Under the pieces are notes generated by a model that saw only the letters and a list, made by a program, of their open reading frames with translations, was not told where the DNA came from and ran no database searches. DNA of 8,288 nt from Arcobacter sp. UBA7394 (GTDB taxonomy: Bacteria > Campylobacterota > Campylobacteria > Campylobacterales > Arcobacteraceae). Of the stretch, positions 1-6,819 are shown in pieces. The stretch covers positions 13,936 to 22,223 of the forward strand of contig DKNG01000106.1 of assembly GCA_002470185.1 (NCBI GenBank). Reading direction: 5' to 3'. A program made the translations under genes and the position numbers. The first letter of the stretch is position 1, and each line of letters begins with the position of its first letter.

Positions 1-1465
1 TGATAACTTTGCCGTACTATTTATTGGTTGGGAAGGTGTTGGAGTTTGTTCATGGTTATTAATTGGATTCTGGTATCACAAAGAATCTGCATCATGGGCA
101 GCTAATGAAGCATTTATTATGAACAGAGTTGGGGATTTAGGTCTTTTACTTGGTATGTTCTTATTATACTGGAACCTTGGAACTTTACAATACGATGCAG
201 TATTTGCAAATATCTCTACACTTGATCATTCATTAATCGTTTGGATTGGTGCTTTATTATTCCTAGGTGCTATGGGTAAATCAGCTCAGTTCCCATTACA
301 TACATGGCTTGCTGATGCGATGGAAGGTCCTACACCTGTTTCTGCGTTAATTCACGCAGCAACAATGGTAACAGCTGGGGTTTATTTAGTAGTAAGATCA
401 AATGAATTATATACATTAATTCCAGAAGTTGGATATGCAATTGCAGCACTTGGTGCATTTGTAGCAATTTTTGCAGCAACTATGGCTTTAGTAAATAATG
501 ATATGAAAAGAATTATTGCATACTCAACATTATCTCAATTAGGATATATGTTCGTAGCAGCTGGTCTTGGTGCTTATTGGGTGGCTTTATTCCACCTTGC
601 AACACATGCCTTCTTTAAATCAGTATTATTCTTAGGTGCTGGTAACGTTATGCATGCAATGGATGATGAATTAGATATTAGAAAAATGGGTGGATTACAT
701 AATAAAATGAAGGCAACTTCAATTATTATGTTAATTGCATCTTTAGCATTAGCTGGTATTTTCCCATTAGCTGGTTTCTTCTCAAAAGATAAGATTTTAG
801 AAGCAGCATTTAATGCAGATGCATTCCTATTATGGGGAACATTATGGGTAACTGCTGGTTTAACAGCGTTCTATTCATTTAGATTAGTATTTAAAATTTT
901 CTTCGGAAAACAAAACTATTCAGATGCAGACTTCCATCCTCATGAAGCTAAAAACTTTGTAATTGCAGCAATGATTCCATTAGCTGTTCTTGCAGTAGTA
1001 GCTGGATGGTTTGAACATGCCTTTATTGATTTTGTTACAAAAACATTACCAACATGGGAAGCTTCAAATACTGCAAGCTCAACAGTATGGATTTTAATTT
1101 TAATTACTACTGCTGTTGCAGTTGGTGGTATAGCAGTAGCTTATGTTAAATACTACAAAGGTGATGGATTTAGTAAAGAATGGGAAAATAATGCACTTTA
1201 TAAATTATTTATAAATCAATATTATATTCCAGTGTTCTATGACAAATTTATCTCTAAACCATATTACGCAATGTCTGTTTGGTTCTTTAATGTGATTGAA
1301 ATTAAAGTTATTGACAATGCAATTGATGGAATCGCTCACTTTATTAATAAAGCAGGTGCGACAGCTAGACCTATTCAATCAGGTAATTTATCAACATCTT
1401 TAAGATTAATGGTAGTAGGGCTTATTATGGGTCTTGTTTTCGCATTAGTTTTAGCGGTACTATAA
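1..1465 (+). CDS. nuoL: NADH-quinone oxidoreductase subunit L (NuoL), 5'-truncated
   Basis: NuoL is the distal antiporter-like subunit of respiratory complex I. It sits in the inner membrane and helps turn quinone reduction into proton pumping. The frame is already open at base 2, and 487 residues are visible before TAA. About 125-130 N-terminal residues lie outside the window, judging from E. coli NuoL (613 aa). The first visible residues include the family motif GWEGVGVCSWLLIGF. By motif alignment with E. coli NuoL, the proton-path residues are all present: Glu144 (codon 32-34), Asp178 (134-136), Lys229 in GKSAQFPLHTWLADAM (278-280), His254 (353-355), His338 (605-607), Lys342 (617-619) and Lys399 in GFFSKDKIL (785-787). 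The hydrophobic C-terminus after the RPIQSGNLS segment matches the last membrane helix that anchors NuoL's long lateral helix. The ATG at 119 is an internal methionine, not the start. nuoM follows after 12 nt, so the genes are co-transcribed. The identity is secure. Confidence 0.97.
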   Translation, partial: DNFAVLFIGWEGVGVCSWLLIGFWYHKESASWAANEAFIMNRVGDLGLLLGMFLLYWNLGTLQYDAVFANISTLDHSLIVWIGALLFLGAMGKSAQFPLHTWLADAMEGPTPVSALIHAATMVTAGVYLVVRSNELYTLIPEVGYAIAALGAFVAIFAATMALVNNDMKRIIAYSTLSQLGYMFVAAGLGAYWVALFHLATHAFFKSVLFLGAGNVMHAMDDELDIRKMGGLHNKMKATSIIMLIASLALAGIFPLAGFFSKDKILEAAFNADAFLLWGTLWVTAGLTAFYSFRLVFKIFFGKQNYSDADFHPHEAKNFVIAAMIPLAVLAVVAGWFEHAFIDFVTKTLPTWEASNTASSTVWILILITTAVAVGGIAVAYVKYYKGDGFSKEWENNALYKLFINQYYIPVFYDKFISKPYYAMSVWFFNVIEIKVIDNAIDGIAHFINKAGATARPIQSGNLSTSLRLMVVGLIMGLVFALVLAVL

Positions 1466-1469
1466 GGGG
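1464..1469 (+). promoter_or_regulatory. Ribosome binding site of nuoM
   Basis: AAGGGG overlaps the last two bases of the nuoL stop codon and lies 8 nt before the nuoM ATG at 1478. This spacing selects 1478. Another ATG at 1472 is only 2 nt from the site and is followed immediately by TAA. Confidence 0.8.
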
Positions 1470-1477
1470 TTATGTAA

Positions 1478-3004
1478 ATGGAAAATATTTTATCTATGCT
1501 GATATTCTTCCCAGCAGCGGCAGCTACTGTTGGATTTTTAATTCATAAAGATTCAATGAGACAGTACGGTGTTGTTGTTACTGTGGTTGAATTTGTATTA
1601 GCATTGTTATTATGGTACCACTTTGATTCAAGTGTGGCAGGGATGCAGTTTGTTCAAACTTTACCTTTAATCCCAACAATGGGTATTAATTTTGTTGCGG
1701 GTGTTGATGGGGTATCACTGTTCTTAATTGTAATGATTACATTTATGACAATGATCTCTATTATTGGATTAACTGAAAAAAGAAATGTTAAAAACCTTAT
1801 CATTACAATGTTATATTTACAAATGACTATGGTGGGTGTATTCGTAGCTCTTGATGTTATTATGTTCTATATTTTCTGGGAATTAACTCTTATTCCAATG
1901 TTTTATATCATTGGATTCTGGGGAGCAGAAAAAAGATTCTACGCAGCAATCAAGTTCTTCTTATATACATTTACAGGTTCAGTTATCATGCTTATTGGTA
2001 TGTTATATTTTGGATATGTTTACCACGAAGCAACAGGAGTTTGGAGCTTTAACTTATTAGACTGGTATGGTGCTGTTTTACCATTTGATGTTCAGTTATG
2101 GTTATTTATTGCATTCTTCTTTGGATTTGCGGTAAAAGTACCAATGATTCCTTTCCATACTTGGTTACCTATTGCACATGGACAAGCACCAACAATTGGT
2201 TCTATTATCCTTGCAGCGGTATTATTAAAAATGGAAACATACGGATTTATTAGATTCTCTTTACCTTTATTCCCAGATGCAAGTGTTTATTTCATGTGGT
2301 TTATGGCAGGTCTTGGAATCATTGCAATTATCTATACAGCAATGTTAGCTTATGCACAAGAAGATATGAAACAAATGATTGCGTACTCTTCAGTATCTCA
2401 CATGGGTGTAATTATTCTTGGGGTATTTGCATTAAATGTTGAAGGTATAACAGGAGCTGTTTATCTGATGATTGGTCACGGTATTGTGTCAGGTGCTCTA
2501 TTTATGAGTGTTGGGGTACTTTACGATAGACGTAAAACTAAGATGATTAAAGAGTTTGGTGGATTAGCACACAATATGCCAATGTTCGCACTTGTTTATG
2601 CAATTGTATTAATGGCATCTATTGGTTTACCATTAACAATTGGATTCATTGGTGAGTTCTTATCATTATTAGGGTTCTTTAAAGCATCTCCAATCTTAGC
2701 ATTTATTGCATCACTTACTATTGTATTAAGTGCAATTTATATGTTAGCAATGTACAAAAGAACATTCTTTGGTAGATTAACAAACCCTAAAAACAAAGAT
2801 TTAAAAGATATCTTTGGTAGAGAAGCGGTTGCTTTATTCTCACTAGTTGCATTAATCATTGCTTTAGGTATTTATCCAAAAGTGATTTTAGATCCACTAA
2901 ATACAACTGTTAAACATTTAACACAAGTTATGCAAATTAAAGCTGTTAATCAAGATACAAAAGATAAATTAAAAGCTTTAAATTCAATAGGGGAGGTTAA
3001 GTAA
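1478..3004 (+). CDS. nuoM: NADH-quinone oxidoreductase subunit M (NuoM)
   Basis: NuoM is the middle antiporter-like subunit of the complex I membrane arm, placed between NuoL and NuoN. At 508 residues it matches E. coli NuoM (509), so it is full length. It is almost entirely hydrophobic, consistent with the family's 14 membrane helices. The key charged residues can be placed by motif: Glu135 in FWELTLIPMF (E. coli Glu144), Lys220 in FAVKVPMIPFHTWLP (Lys234), Lys251 in LLKMETYGF (Lys265) and Glu393 in GFIGEFLSLLG (Glu407). The start at 1478 is set by AAGGGG 8 nt upstream. The TAA stop shares its last base with the nuoN ATG, so translation of the two genes is probably coupled. No frameshift or missing motif was seen. 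Confidence 0.98.
   Translation: MENILSMLIFFPAAAATVGFLIHKDSMRQYGVVVTVVEFVLALLLWYHFDSSVAGMQFVQTLPLIPTMGINFVAGVDGVSLFLIVMITFMTMISIIGLTEKRNVKNLIITMLYLQMTMVGVFVALDVIMFYIFWELTLIPMFYIIGFWGAEKRFYAAIKFFLYTFTGSVIMLIGMLYFGYVYHEATGVWSFNLLDWYGAVLPFDVQLWLFIAFFFGFAVKVPMIPFHTWLPIAHGQAPTIGSIILAAVLLKMETYGFIRFSLPLFPDASVYFMWFMAGLGIIAIIYTAMLAYAQEDMKQMIAYSSVSHMGVIILGVFALNVEGITGAVYLMIGHGIVSGALFMSVGVLYDRRKTKMIKEFGGLAHNMPMFALVYAIVLMASIGLPLTIGFIGEFLSLLGFFKASPILAFIASLTIVLSAIYMLAMYKRTFFGRLTNPKNKDLKDIFGREAVALFSLVALIIALGIYPKVILDPLNTTVKHLTQVMQIKAVNQDTKDKLKALNSIGEVK
2989..2996 (+). promoter_or_regulatory. Ribosome binding site of nuoN, inside nuoM
   Basis: AGGGGAGG lies within the last codons of nuoM, 7 nt before the nuoN ATG at 3004. 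It is the strongest Shine-Dalgarno sequence in the window. It should let nuoN initiate on its own even though the start overlaps the nuoM stop as TAATG. Confidence 0.85.
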
Positions 3005-4506
3005 TGCTTGAGCCTATTTCATTTAGTTTAGAAAGTTTAAACCTTGGTACTTTAGCTCCAATGATGATTGCAATCATTGGTGCAATTAGTATTTTATTAA
3101 CAGACCTTTTTAATACTGAAAAACACAAATCGTTATATGTTGTTTTAGTTATATTATTTTTAACGTTTGACCTATTTACACTACTTGCTTATTCTGGTGA
3201 GGAGAGAGGTCTTTTTGATATGATGTTACTTGATGGTATTGCAATACTATCTCAGGTTATCATTATCTCAGGATCAATTCTATTTATTTTCCTAGGATTA
3301 TCTAAGTTAAGATTCCAAGATTTCAGACATGCTGAATATTTTGCTTTATATTTATTTATGGTAGCAGGATTCCAGTTTATGGTAAGTTCGGATTCATTAA
3401 TTTTAATTTTTGTAGGTCTTGAAACAGCATCATTGTCATTATATACAATGATTGCAATGCATAATAGAATGGTTTCAATTGAAGCCGCGATTAAATACTT
3501 TACAATGGGAGCATTAGCTGCTGCATTCTTCGTATTTGGTTCTATGATTTTCTATGCATTAACTGGTTCATTAGAATTAGCACAAATTTCTGAAGTATTA
3601 AGTTCTCAAGGGTACTTATCAGCAGATAACTTCTCTAACTATGCAATGGTATTAGTTGGATTTGTATTTATGTTTGCTGCACTTGGATTTAAATTATCTT
3701 TATTCCCATTCCATACTTGGGTTCCAGATGTTTATACAGGTTCAACTTCAGCATTAGCAGGGTTCTTATCTGTTATTCCTAAAATGGCAGGTTTTGTAGT
3801 TGCACTTAGATTCTTTGAAGTATTTGTACATAGTGGAGATATGATTATTCATACTATGCTTTATATTACAGTTGTTTTAACAATGACTATTCCAAATATT
3901 ATTGCATTACAACAAACTGATATTAAAAGAATGTTAGCTTACTCATCTGTATCAAATGCAGGTATGGCAATGGCAGCTATTTTAATTGGAACAACACAAG
4001 CAACTTCAGCACTATTCTTATACTGGATTTTATTTACAGTTACTAACTTTGGTGCCTTTGGTATGTTATGGTTAAATAGAGGAAAAGAGTATGGGGATTA
4101 TAAATCACCGTACGCATTTAAAAAGTTCTCAGGACTTGCTCAGATTTCACCATTTACAGCTTCAATTTTAGCTCTATTCTTATTTGCTTTAACAGGTCTT
4201 CCTCCGTTTGCATTATTCTGGGGAAAAATGTACTTAATTGCGAGTGCCGTTAATGCTGGTGAAATTGCTTTAGCTGTTATTATTGTACTTAACTCAGCAA
4301 TTGCTGCATACTACTACTTAAGACCAGTTTCATACATGTTCTTAAGAGATCCAGAAGTGGGTGCAAAAACTAAGTTTATGCAAAATGCTTCATTACCAAT
4401 GAAATCGGTAGTAGGCTTTGCTGTATTCTTAGCAGTTACATCTATTTTCTTTATAGAACCTTTATTAAACGTAATTTCTTACTACGTAGGAACTACAAGC
4501 TTCTAA
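3004..4506 (+). CDS. nuoN: NADH-quinone oxidoreductase subunit N (NuoN)
   Basis: NuoN is the antiporter-like subunit of complex I nearest the quinone-binding end of the membrane arm. The 500 residues compare with 485 in E. coli, so the gene is complete. It is hydrophobic throughout. The charged residues of the proton path can be seen: Glu140 in FVGLETASLSLYTM, Lys230 in LGFKLSLFPFHTWVPDVY, Lys260 in VIPKMAGF and Lys408 in FWGKMYL. They correspond by motif to E. coli Glu133, Lys217, Lys247 and Lys395. The conserved segment DIKRMLAYSSVSNAG (306-320) is also typical of NuoN. The start at 3004 overlaps the nuoM stop by one base and has a strong Shine-Dalgarno sequence. A hairpin terminator begins 8 nt after the stop, making nuoN the last gene of the nuo operon. 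Confidence 0.98.
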   Translation: MLEPISFSLESLNLGTLAPMMIAIIGAISILLTDLFNTEKHKSLYVVLVILFLTFDLFTLLAYSGEERGLFDMMLLDGIAILSQVIIISGSILFIFLGLSKLRFQDFRHAEYFALYLFMVAGFQFMVSSDSLILIFVGLETASLSLYTMIAMHNRMVSIEAAIKYFTMGALAAAFFVFGSMIFYALTGSLELAQISEVLSSQGYLSADNFSNYAMVLVGFVFMFAALGFKLSLFPFHTWVPDVYTGSTSALAGFLSVIPKMAGFVVALRFFEVFVHSGDMIIHTMLYITVVLTMTIPNIIALQQTDIKRMLAYSSVSNAGMAMAAILIGTTQATSALFLYWILFTVTNFGAFGMLWLNRGKEYGDYKSPYAFKKFSGLAQISPFTASILALFLFALTGLPPFALFWGKMYLIASAVNAGEIALAVIIVLNSAIAAYYYLRPVSYMFLRDPEVGAKTKFMQNASLPMKSVVGFAVFLAVTSIFFIEPLLNVISYYVGTTSF

Positions 4507-4513
4507 AACAATT

Positions 4514-4548
4514 TTCTAGCCATTTAGATATAAATGGCTAGAATTTTT
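4514..4548 (+). terminator. Intrinsic terminator of the nuo operon
   Basis: A perfect 13-bp inverted repeat has arms at 4514-4526 (TTCTAGCCATTTA) and 4531-4543 (TAAATGGCTAGAA) with a GATA loop. Five T residues follow at 4544-4548. It lies 8 nt after the nuoN stop and is the expected Rho-independent terminator. The GC-containing part of the stem is short and the U-tract modest, so some read-through into the next gene is possible. Confidence 0.88.
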
Positions 4549-4549
4549 G

Positions 4550-4555
4550 TATAAT
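4550..4555 (+). promoter_or_regulatory. Predicted -10 box for the transglycosylase-like gene
   Basis: TATAAT matches the sigma-70 -10 consensus exactly and starts one base after the nuo terminator T-tract. No -35 box is evident: the expected position holds GATATA, within the hairpin loop and arm. Campylobacterota vegetative promoters are known to rely mainly on the -10 element. Transcription should begin about 7 nt downstream, at or next to the ATG at 4562. Confidence 0.65.
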
Positions 4556-4561
4556 TCTTAC

Positions 4562-5050
4562 ATGAAAAAAATATTCTTACTTCTATTTATTTTTATTTCA
4601 TTCTCTTATTCTAATTCTCTTAGATTAAGTGAAAAAGATATTTTGATTTTAAAAGAGATAAAATCACTAAGCAATGATCAAATGATACAATACACTTTAA
4701 TGGCAATTGCAGTAAAAGAGTCTTCGGTTGGAAAGTATTTAGTTAATGATAAATCAAAAGATTATGGAATATTTCAAGCAAATATAAAAACTGTATTATC
4801 AAGAGAAGATGTTGAAGATACAAAAGAGAATAGAGAATATTTCTCAAAAAAATTAGTGACAGATGTTCGATATGCTGTTAATAATGCACTACAAGAGATT
4901 ACTTATTGGCAAGGTGTTCATGATCAATCTTGGGCAAAAACTTGGGCTTCTTATAATACGGGTTGGAAATATGAAAGTAAAACTGGTTTACTTTATGCAA
5001 CTAGTATTTTTAAAATCATTAAAACACTAAAATTAGAATATAAACTATAA
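4562..5050 (+). CDS. Small secreted lysozyme-like / SLT-type lytic transglycosylase-like protein
   Basis: This 162-residue protein is probably exported and may cleave peptidoglycan glycan strands in the periplasm. Residues 1-19 look like a signal peptide: a Lys-Lys n-region, a hydrophobic core IFLLLFIFISF, then a small-residue SYS end. Three elements fit the SLT/goose-lysozyme-like fold. These are the likely catalytic Glu53 in AVKESSVG, YGIFQ at 68-72 (compare YGLMQ in SLT proteins), and ASYNTGW at 129-135 (compare AYNAG). The remainder is divergent, and about 140 mature residues is near the minimum for the domain, so activity is inferred, not certain. The ATG at 4562 was chosen because the signal peptide begins there. 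An in-frame TTG at 4547 lies inside the terminator T-tract and would put polar residues before the Lys pair. No Shine-Dalgarno sequence precedes the ATG. The gene appears to be a single transcription unit. No specific family name or symbol is recognised. Confidence 0.75.
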   Translation: MKKIFLLLFIFISFSYSNSLRLSEKDILILKEIKSLSNDQMIQYTLMAIAVKESSVGKYLVNDKSKDYGIFQANIKTVLSREDVEDTKENREYFSKKLVTDVRYAVNNALQEITYWQGVHDQSWAKTWASYNTGWKYESKTGLLYATSIFKIIKTLKLEYKL

Positions 5051-5084
5051 ATCCTTCTTTATAACCTAGAAATAAACCATATCT

Positions 5085-5093
5085 TGTTACAAT
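5085..5093 (+). promoter_or_regulatory. Predicted extended -10 promoter of mqnD-murB
   Basis: TGTTACAAT is a TGn motif plus a TACAAT -10 box, in the 70-nt gap before mqnD. Initiation would be near 5100, giving a leader of about 20 nt that includes the AAGGA site. No convincing -35 is visible. Confidence 0.55.
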
Positions 5094-5109
5094 CCAACTA
5101 ATTAATTTT

Positions 5110-5114
5110 AAGGA
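5110..5114 (+). promoter_or_regulatory. Ribosome binding site that fixes the TTG start of mqnD
   Basis: AAGGA lies 6 nt before the TTG at 5121. This good spacing supports a non-ATG start. The first in-frame ATG downstream (5169-5171, residue 17) would remove the conserved AHSPDADD motif. Confidence 0.75.
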
Positions 5115-5120
5115 TAAGAT

Positions 5121-5984
5121 TTGAAGACTATAAGTGTTGCACATTCACCTGATGCAGATGATATTTTTATGTATTATGCAATTAAATTTGGTTGGGTTAC
5201 TCCAAATGATGCCAGATTTGAAAATATTGCAGACGATATTGAGACATTAAATCAAGCTACATTGAAAGGTGACTATGATATTTGTGCTATTTCATTTGCA
5301 CTTTATCCATTCGTTAAAGATGATTATGCCTTATTAAAAACAGCAGTTTCTTTTGGTGAAGGTTATGGACCTAAACTTATTAAAAGAAAAGGCACTAAAT
5401 TAAAAAGAAATTTCAAAGTAGCTTTAAGTGGTGAATTCACTACAAATGCTTTATTATTCAAAATTGCGTATCCAGATGCAAGAATTACATATATGAATTT
5501 CTTAGATATTGAACAAGCAGTAATCAATGGTGATGTTGATGCTGGTGTATTAATTCACGAATCAATTTTAACTTATGATGATTCATTAGAAGTTGAAAAA
5601 GAGATGTGGGATATTTGGGTTGAATTAAGTGGCGGAGATTTACCATTACCACTTGGTGGAATGTGTATTAGAAGATCAATTCCATTACATGCTGCAATTG
5701 ATTATGAAGATACATTAATTAAAGCAGTTAATGTTGCAAATAAAAACAGAAAAGTTTTAGCTCCTATGTTACTTGACAAAGGTTTAATTAGAGTTGATGC
5801 GGATACATTAGATAATTATCTTGATTTATATGCAAATGATAACTCAGTACAATTATCTGATATTCAATATAAAGCTTTAGATAAACTATTTGAACTTGGA
5901 TATAAAAATGGTTTTTATACAGAGTTAGTTAAATCTCAAGATTTTTTAATTCCAAGTGAATATAAAGAATTAAGACAAAAGTAA
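5121..5984 (+). CDS. mqnD: 1,4-dihydroxy-6-naphthoate synthase (MqnD), menaquinone futalosine pathway
   Basis: MqnD converts cyclic de-hypoxanthinylfutalosine to 1,4-dihydroxy-6-naphthoate, a late core step of the futalosine route to menaquinone in the cytoplasm. The 287-residue protein has the two-lobed, periplasmic-binding-protein-like MqnA/MqnD fold. Motifs agree with MqnD, not MqnA: AHSPDADDIFM (7-17, compare FSPCPNDTF in Thermus MqnD), DIETLN (39-44), IHES (145-148) and LPLPLGG (174-180). His146 aligns with the catalytic His145 of the Thermus enzyme, as I recall it. The start is TTG at 5121, giving MKTISVAHSP, supported by AAGGA 6 nt upstream. Tandem TAATAA stops end the gene, and murB begins 6 nt after the first stop, so the two are probably one transcript. 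The product should feed the quinone pool used by complex I, whose genes end about 600 nt upstream. MqnA is the main alternative and is unlikely. Confidence 0.93.
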   Translation: MKTISVAHSPDADDIFMYYAIKFGWVTPNDARFENIADDIETLNQATLKGDYDICAISFALYPFVKDDYALLKTAVSFGEGYGPKLIKRKGTKLKRNFKVALSGEFTTNALLFKIAYPDARITYMNFLDIEQAVINGDVDAGVLIHESILTYDDSLEVEKEMWDIWVELSGGDLPLPLGGMCIRRSIPLHAAIDYEDTLIKAVNVANKNRKVLAPMLLDKGLIRVDADTLDNYLDLYANDNSVQLSDIQYKALDKLFELGYKNGFYTELVKSQDFLIPSEYKELRQK

Positions 5985-5990
5985 TAAAAT

Positions 5991-6770
5991 ATGCAAAACT
6001 CTATAAGAACTATTGATTTTACAAAATATTCATCAATTAAAATAGGTCCAACAGTTGATGTTTTAGTTATAAATGAAATAGCTGATTATAGTGAGTACCA
6101 AATAATTGGTCGTGCTAATAATCTTCTTCTTTCTTCAAATGCACCAAAGTTTGCAATTTTAGGAGAAGAGTTTGATTATATAAGAAGAGAAGATAATTTA
6201 CTTTATGTGGGATGTGCAACTACATCTGGTAAACTTTTGACTTATGTAAGAAAAAATAATATCGCAAATTTAGAATTTTTAGCTAAACTACCAGGTAACT
6301 TAGGTGGTCTAGTAAAAATGAATGCAGGACTTAAGTCTTGGGAAATTTTCAATTATGTTCATTCTATTAAAACTAAAGATGGATATATTAAAAAAGAAGA
6401 TGTGAATTATTCATATAGACACACACAATTAAATACAATAGTTTATGAAGTAGTTTTTAATATAGAAGAGGGTTTTAGTAAAGATAAACTAAAAGAGTTT
6501 AATAAAATGAGAGATAATCAGCCACATATTCCAAGTGCTGGATCTTGTTTTAAAAACCCAAAAGATGATTATGCAGGTAGATTAATAGAAGCTGTAGGTT
6601 TAAAAGGGTATAAAATAGGCAATATGTCATTTTCCCAAGAACACGCTAATTTTTTAGTGAATTTAGGTGGCGGAACATACGAAGAAGCTGTAGAAATAAT
6701 CAACTTAGCAAAGAGTAGAATAAAAGATCAATTTAACATAGATATAGAAGAAGAAGTTATAATTTATTAA
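5991..6770 (+). CDS. murB: UDP-N-acetylenolpyruvoylglucosamine reductase (MurB), short form
   Basis: MurB is a cytoplasmic FAD enzyme that uses NADPH to reduce UDP-GlcNAc-enolpyruvate to UDP-N-acetylmuramate, the second committed step of peptidoglycan precursor synthesis. At 259 residues it is shorter than E. coli MurB (342) but close to Campylobacter MurB. The order of motifs is intact: a FAD-loop segment IIGRANNLLLS (38-48), KLPGNLGGLVKMNAG (99-113), the substrate-binding YR pair (Tyr142-Arg143) in YSYRHTQL, and PSAGSCFKNP with the likely proton-donor Ser185. RLIEAVGLKGYKIG (197-210), HANFLVN (218-224) and a terminal EEEVIIY with likely catalytic Glu255 follow. The FAD loop reads GRANN where many MurBs have GxGSN. 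The ATG at 5991 lies 6 nt after the first mqnD stop and has no clear Shine-Dalgarno sequence, which suggests re-initiation by ribosomes leaving mqnD. No terminator is evident after the stop. Confidence 0.94.
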   Translation: MQNSIRTIDFTKYSSIKIGPTVDVLVINEIADYSEYQIIGRANNLLLSSNAPKFAILGEEFDYIRREDNLLYVGCATTSGKLLTYVRKNNIANLEFLAKLPGNLGGLVKMNAGLKSWEIFNYVHSIKTKDGYIKKEDVNYSYRHTQLNTIVYEVVFNIEEGFSKDKLKEFNKMRDNQPHIPSAGSCFKNPKDDYAGRLIEAVGLKGYKIGNMSFSQEHANFLVNLGGGTYEEAVEIINLAKSRIKDQFNIDIEEEVIIY

Positions 6771-6778
6771 TTGATTTA

Positions 6779-6787
6779 TGTTAGAAT
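6779..6787 (+). promoter_or_regulatory. Predicted extended -10 promoter of topA
   Basis: TGTTAGAAT is a TGn motif plus a TAGAAT -10 box, 8 nt after the murB stop. It differs by one base from the predicted mqnD element TGTTACAAT. Initiation would fall near 6794, giving a leader of about 26 nt. No clear -35 is seen. Confidence 0.5.
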
Positions 6788-6806
6788 GCAAAATTTAAAA
6801 TAATAT

Positions 6807-6819
6807 AAGGTTTTTTTTA
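6807..6819 (+). promoter_or_regulatory. Ribosome binding region of topA with a T8 spacer
   Basis: AAGG at 6807-6810 is separated from the GTG start at 6820 by eight T residues (6811-6818) and one A. The 9-nt spacing is acceptable for initiation. The spacer is almost entirely a homopolymer, so a gain or loss of one T would shift the spacing. Confidence 0.65.

Noticed and set aside
119..121. ATG as the start of nuoL
   Set aside because: The frame is open back to base 2, and the upstream residues carry the conserved GWEGVGVCSWLLIGF motif, so this is an internal methionine of a gene cut by the window edge.
1478..4506. nuoM and nuoN as Mrp or hydrogenase-type antiporter subunits
   Set aside because: They follow nuoL in L-M-N order, have NuoM and NuoN lengths and motifs, and lie in a tight operon, so complex I is the better reading.
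4547..4561. TTG at 4547 as the start of the transglycosylase-like gene
   Set aside because: It lies in the terminator T-tract, overlaps the -10 box, has no Shine-Dalgarno sequence, and would add MYNSY in front of an otherwise standard signal peptide.
5046..5063. Inverted repeat TATAAA / TTTATA with a 6-nt loop as a terminator after the transglycosylase-like gene
   Set aside because: The stem is six A-T pairs only and has no T-tract, so it would be too weak; such repeats are expected by chance in AT-rich DNA.
6771..6776. TTGATT as a -35 box for topA
   Set aside because: It is only 5 nt from the TAGAAT -10 box, far short of the usual 16-18 nt.
6771..6819. Terminator between murB and topA, using the T8 tract
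   Set aside because: No GC-containing hairpin precedes the T residues, and the tract lies between the topA Shine-Dalgarno site and its start.
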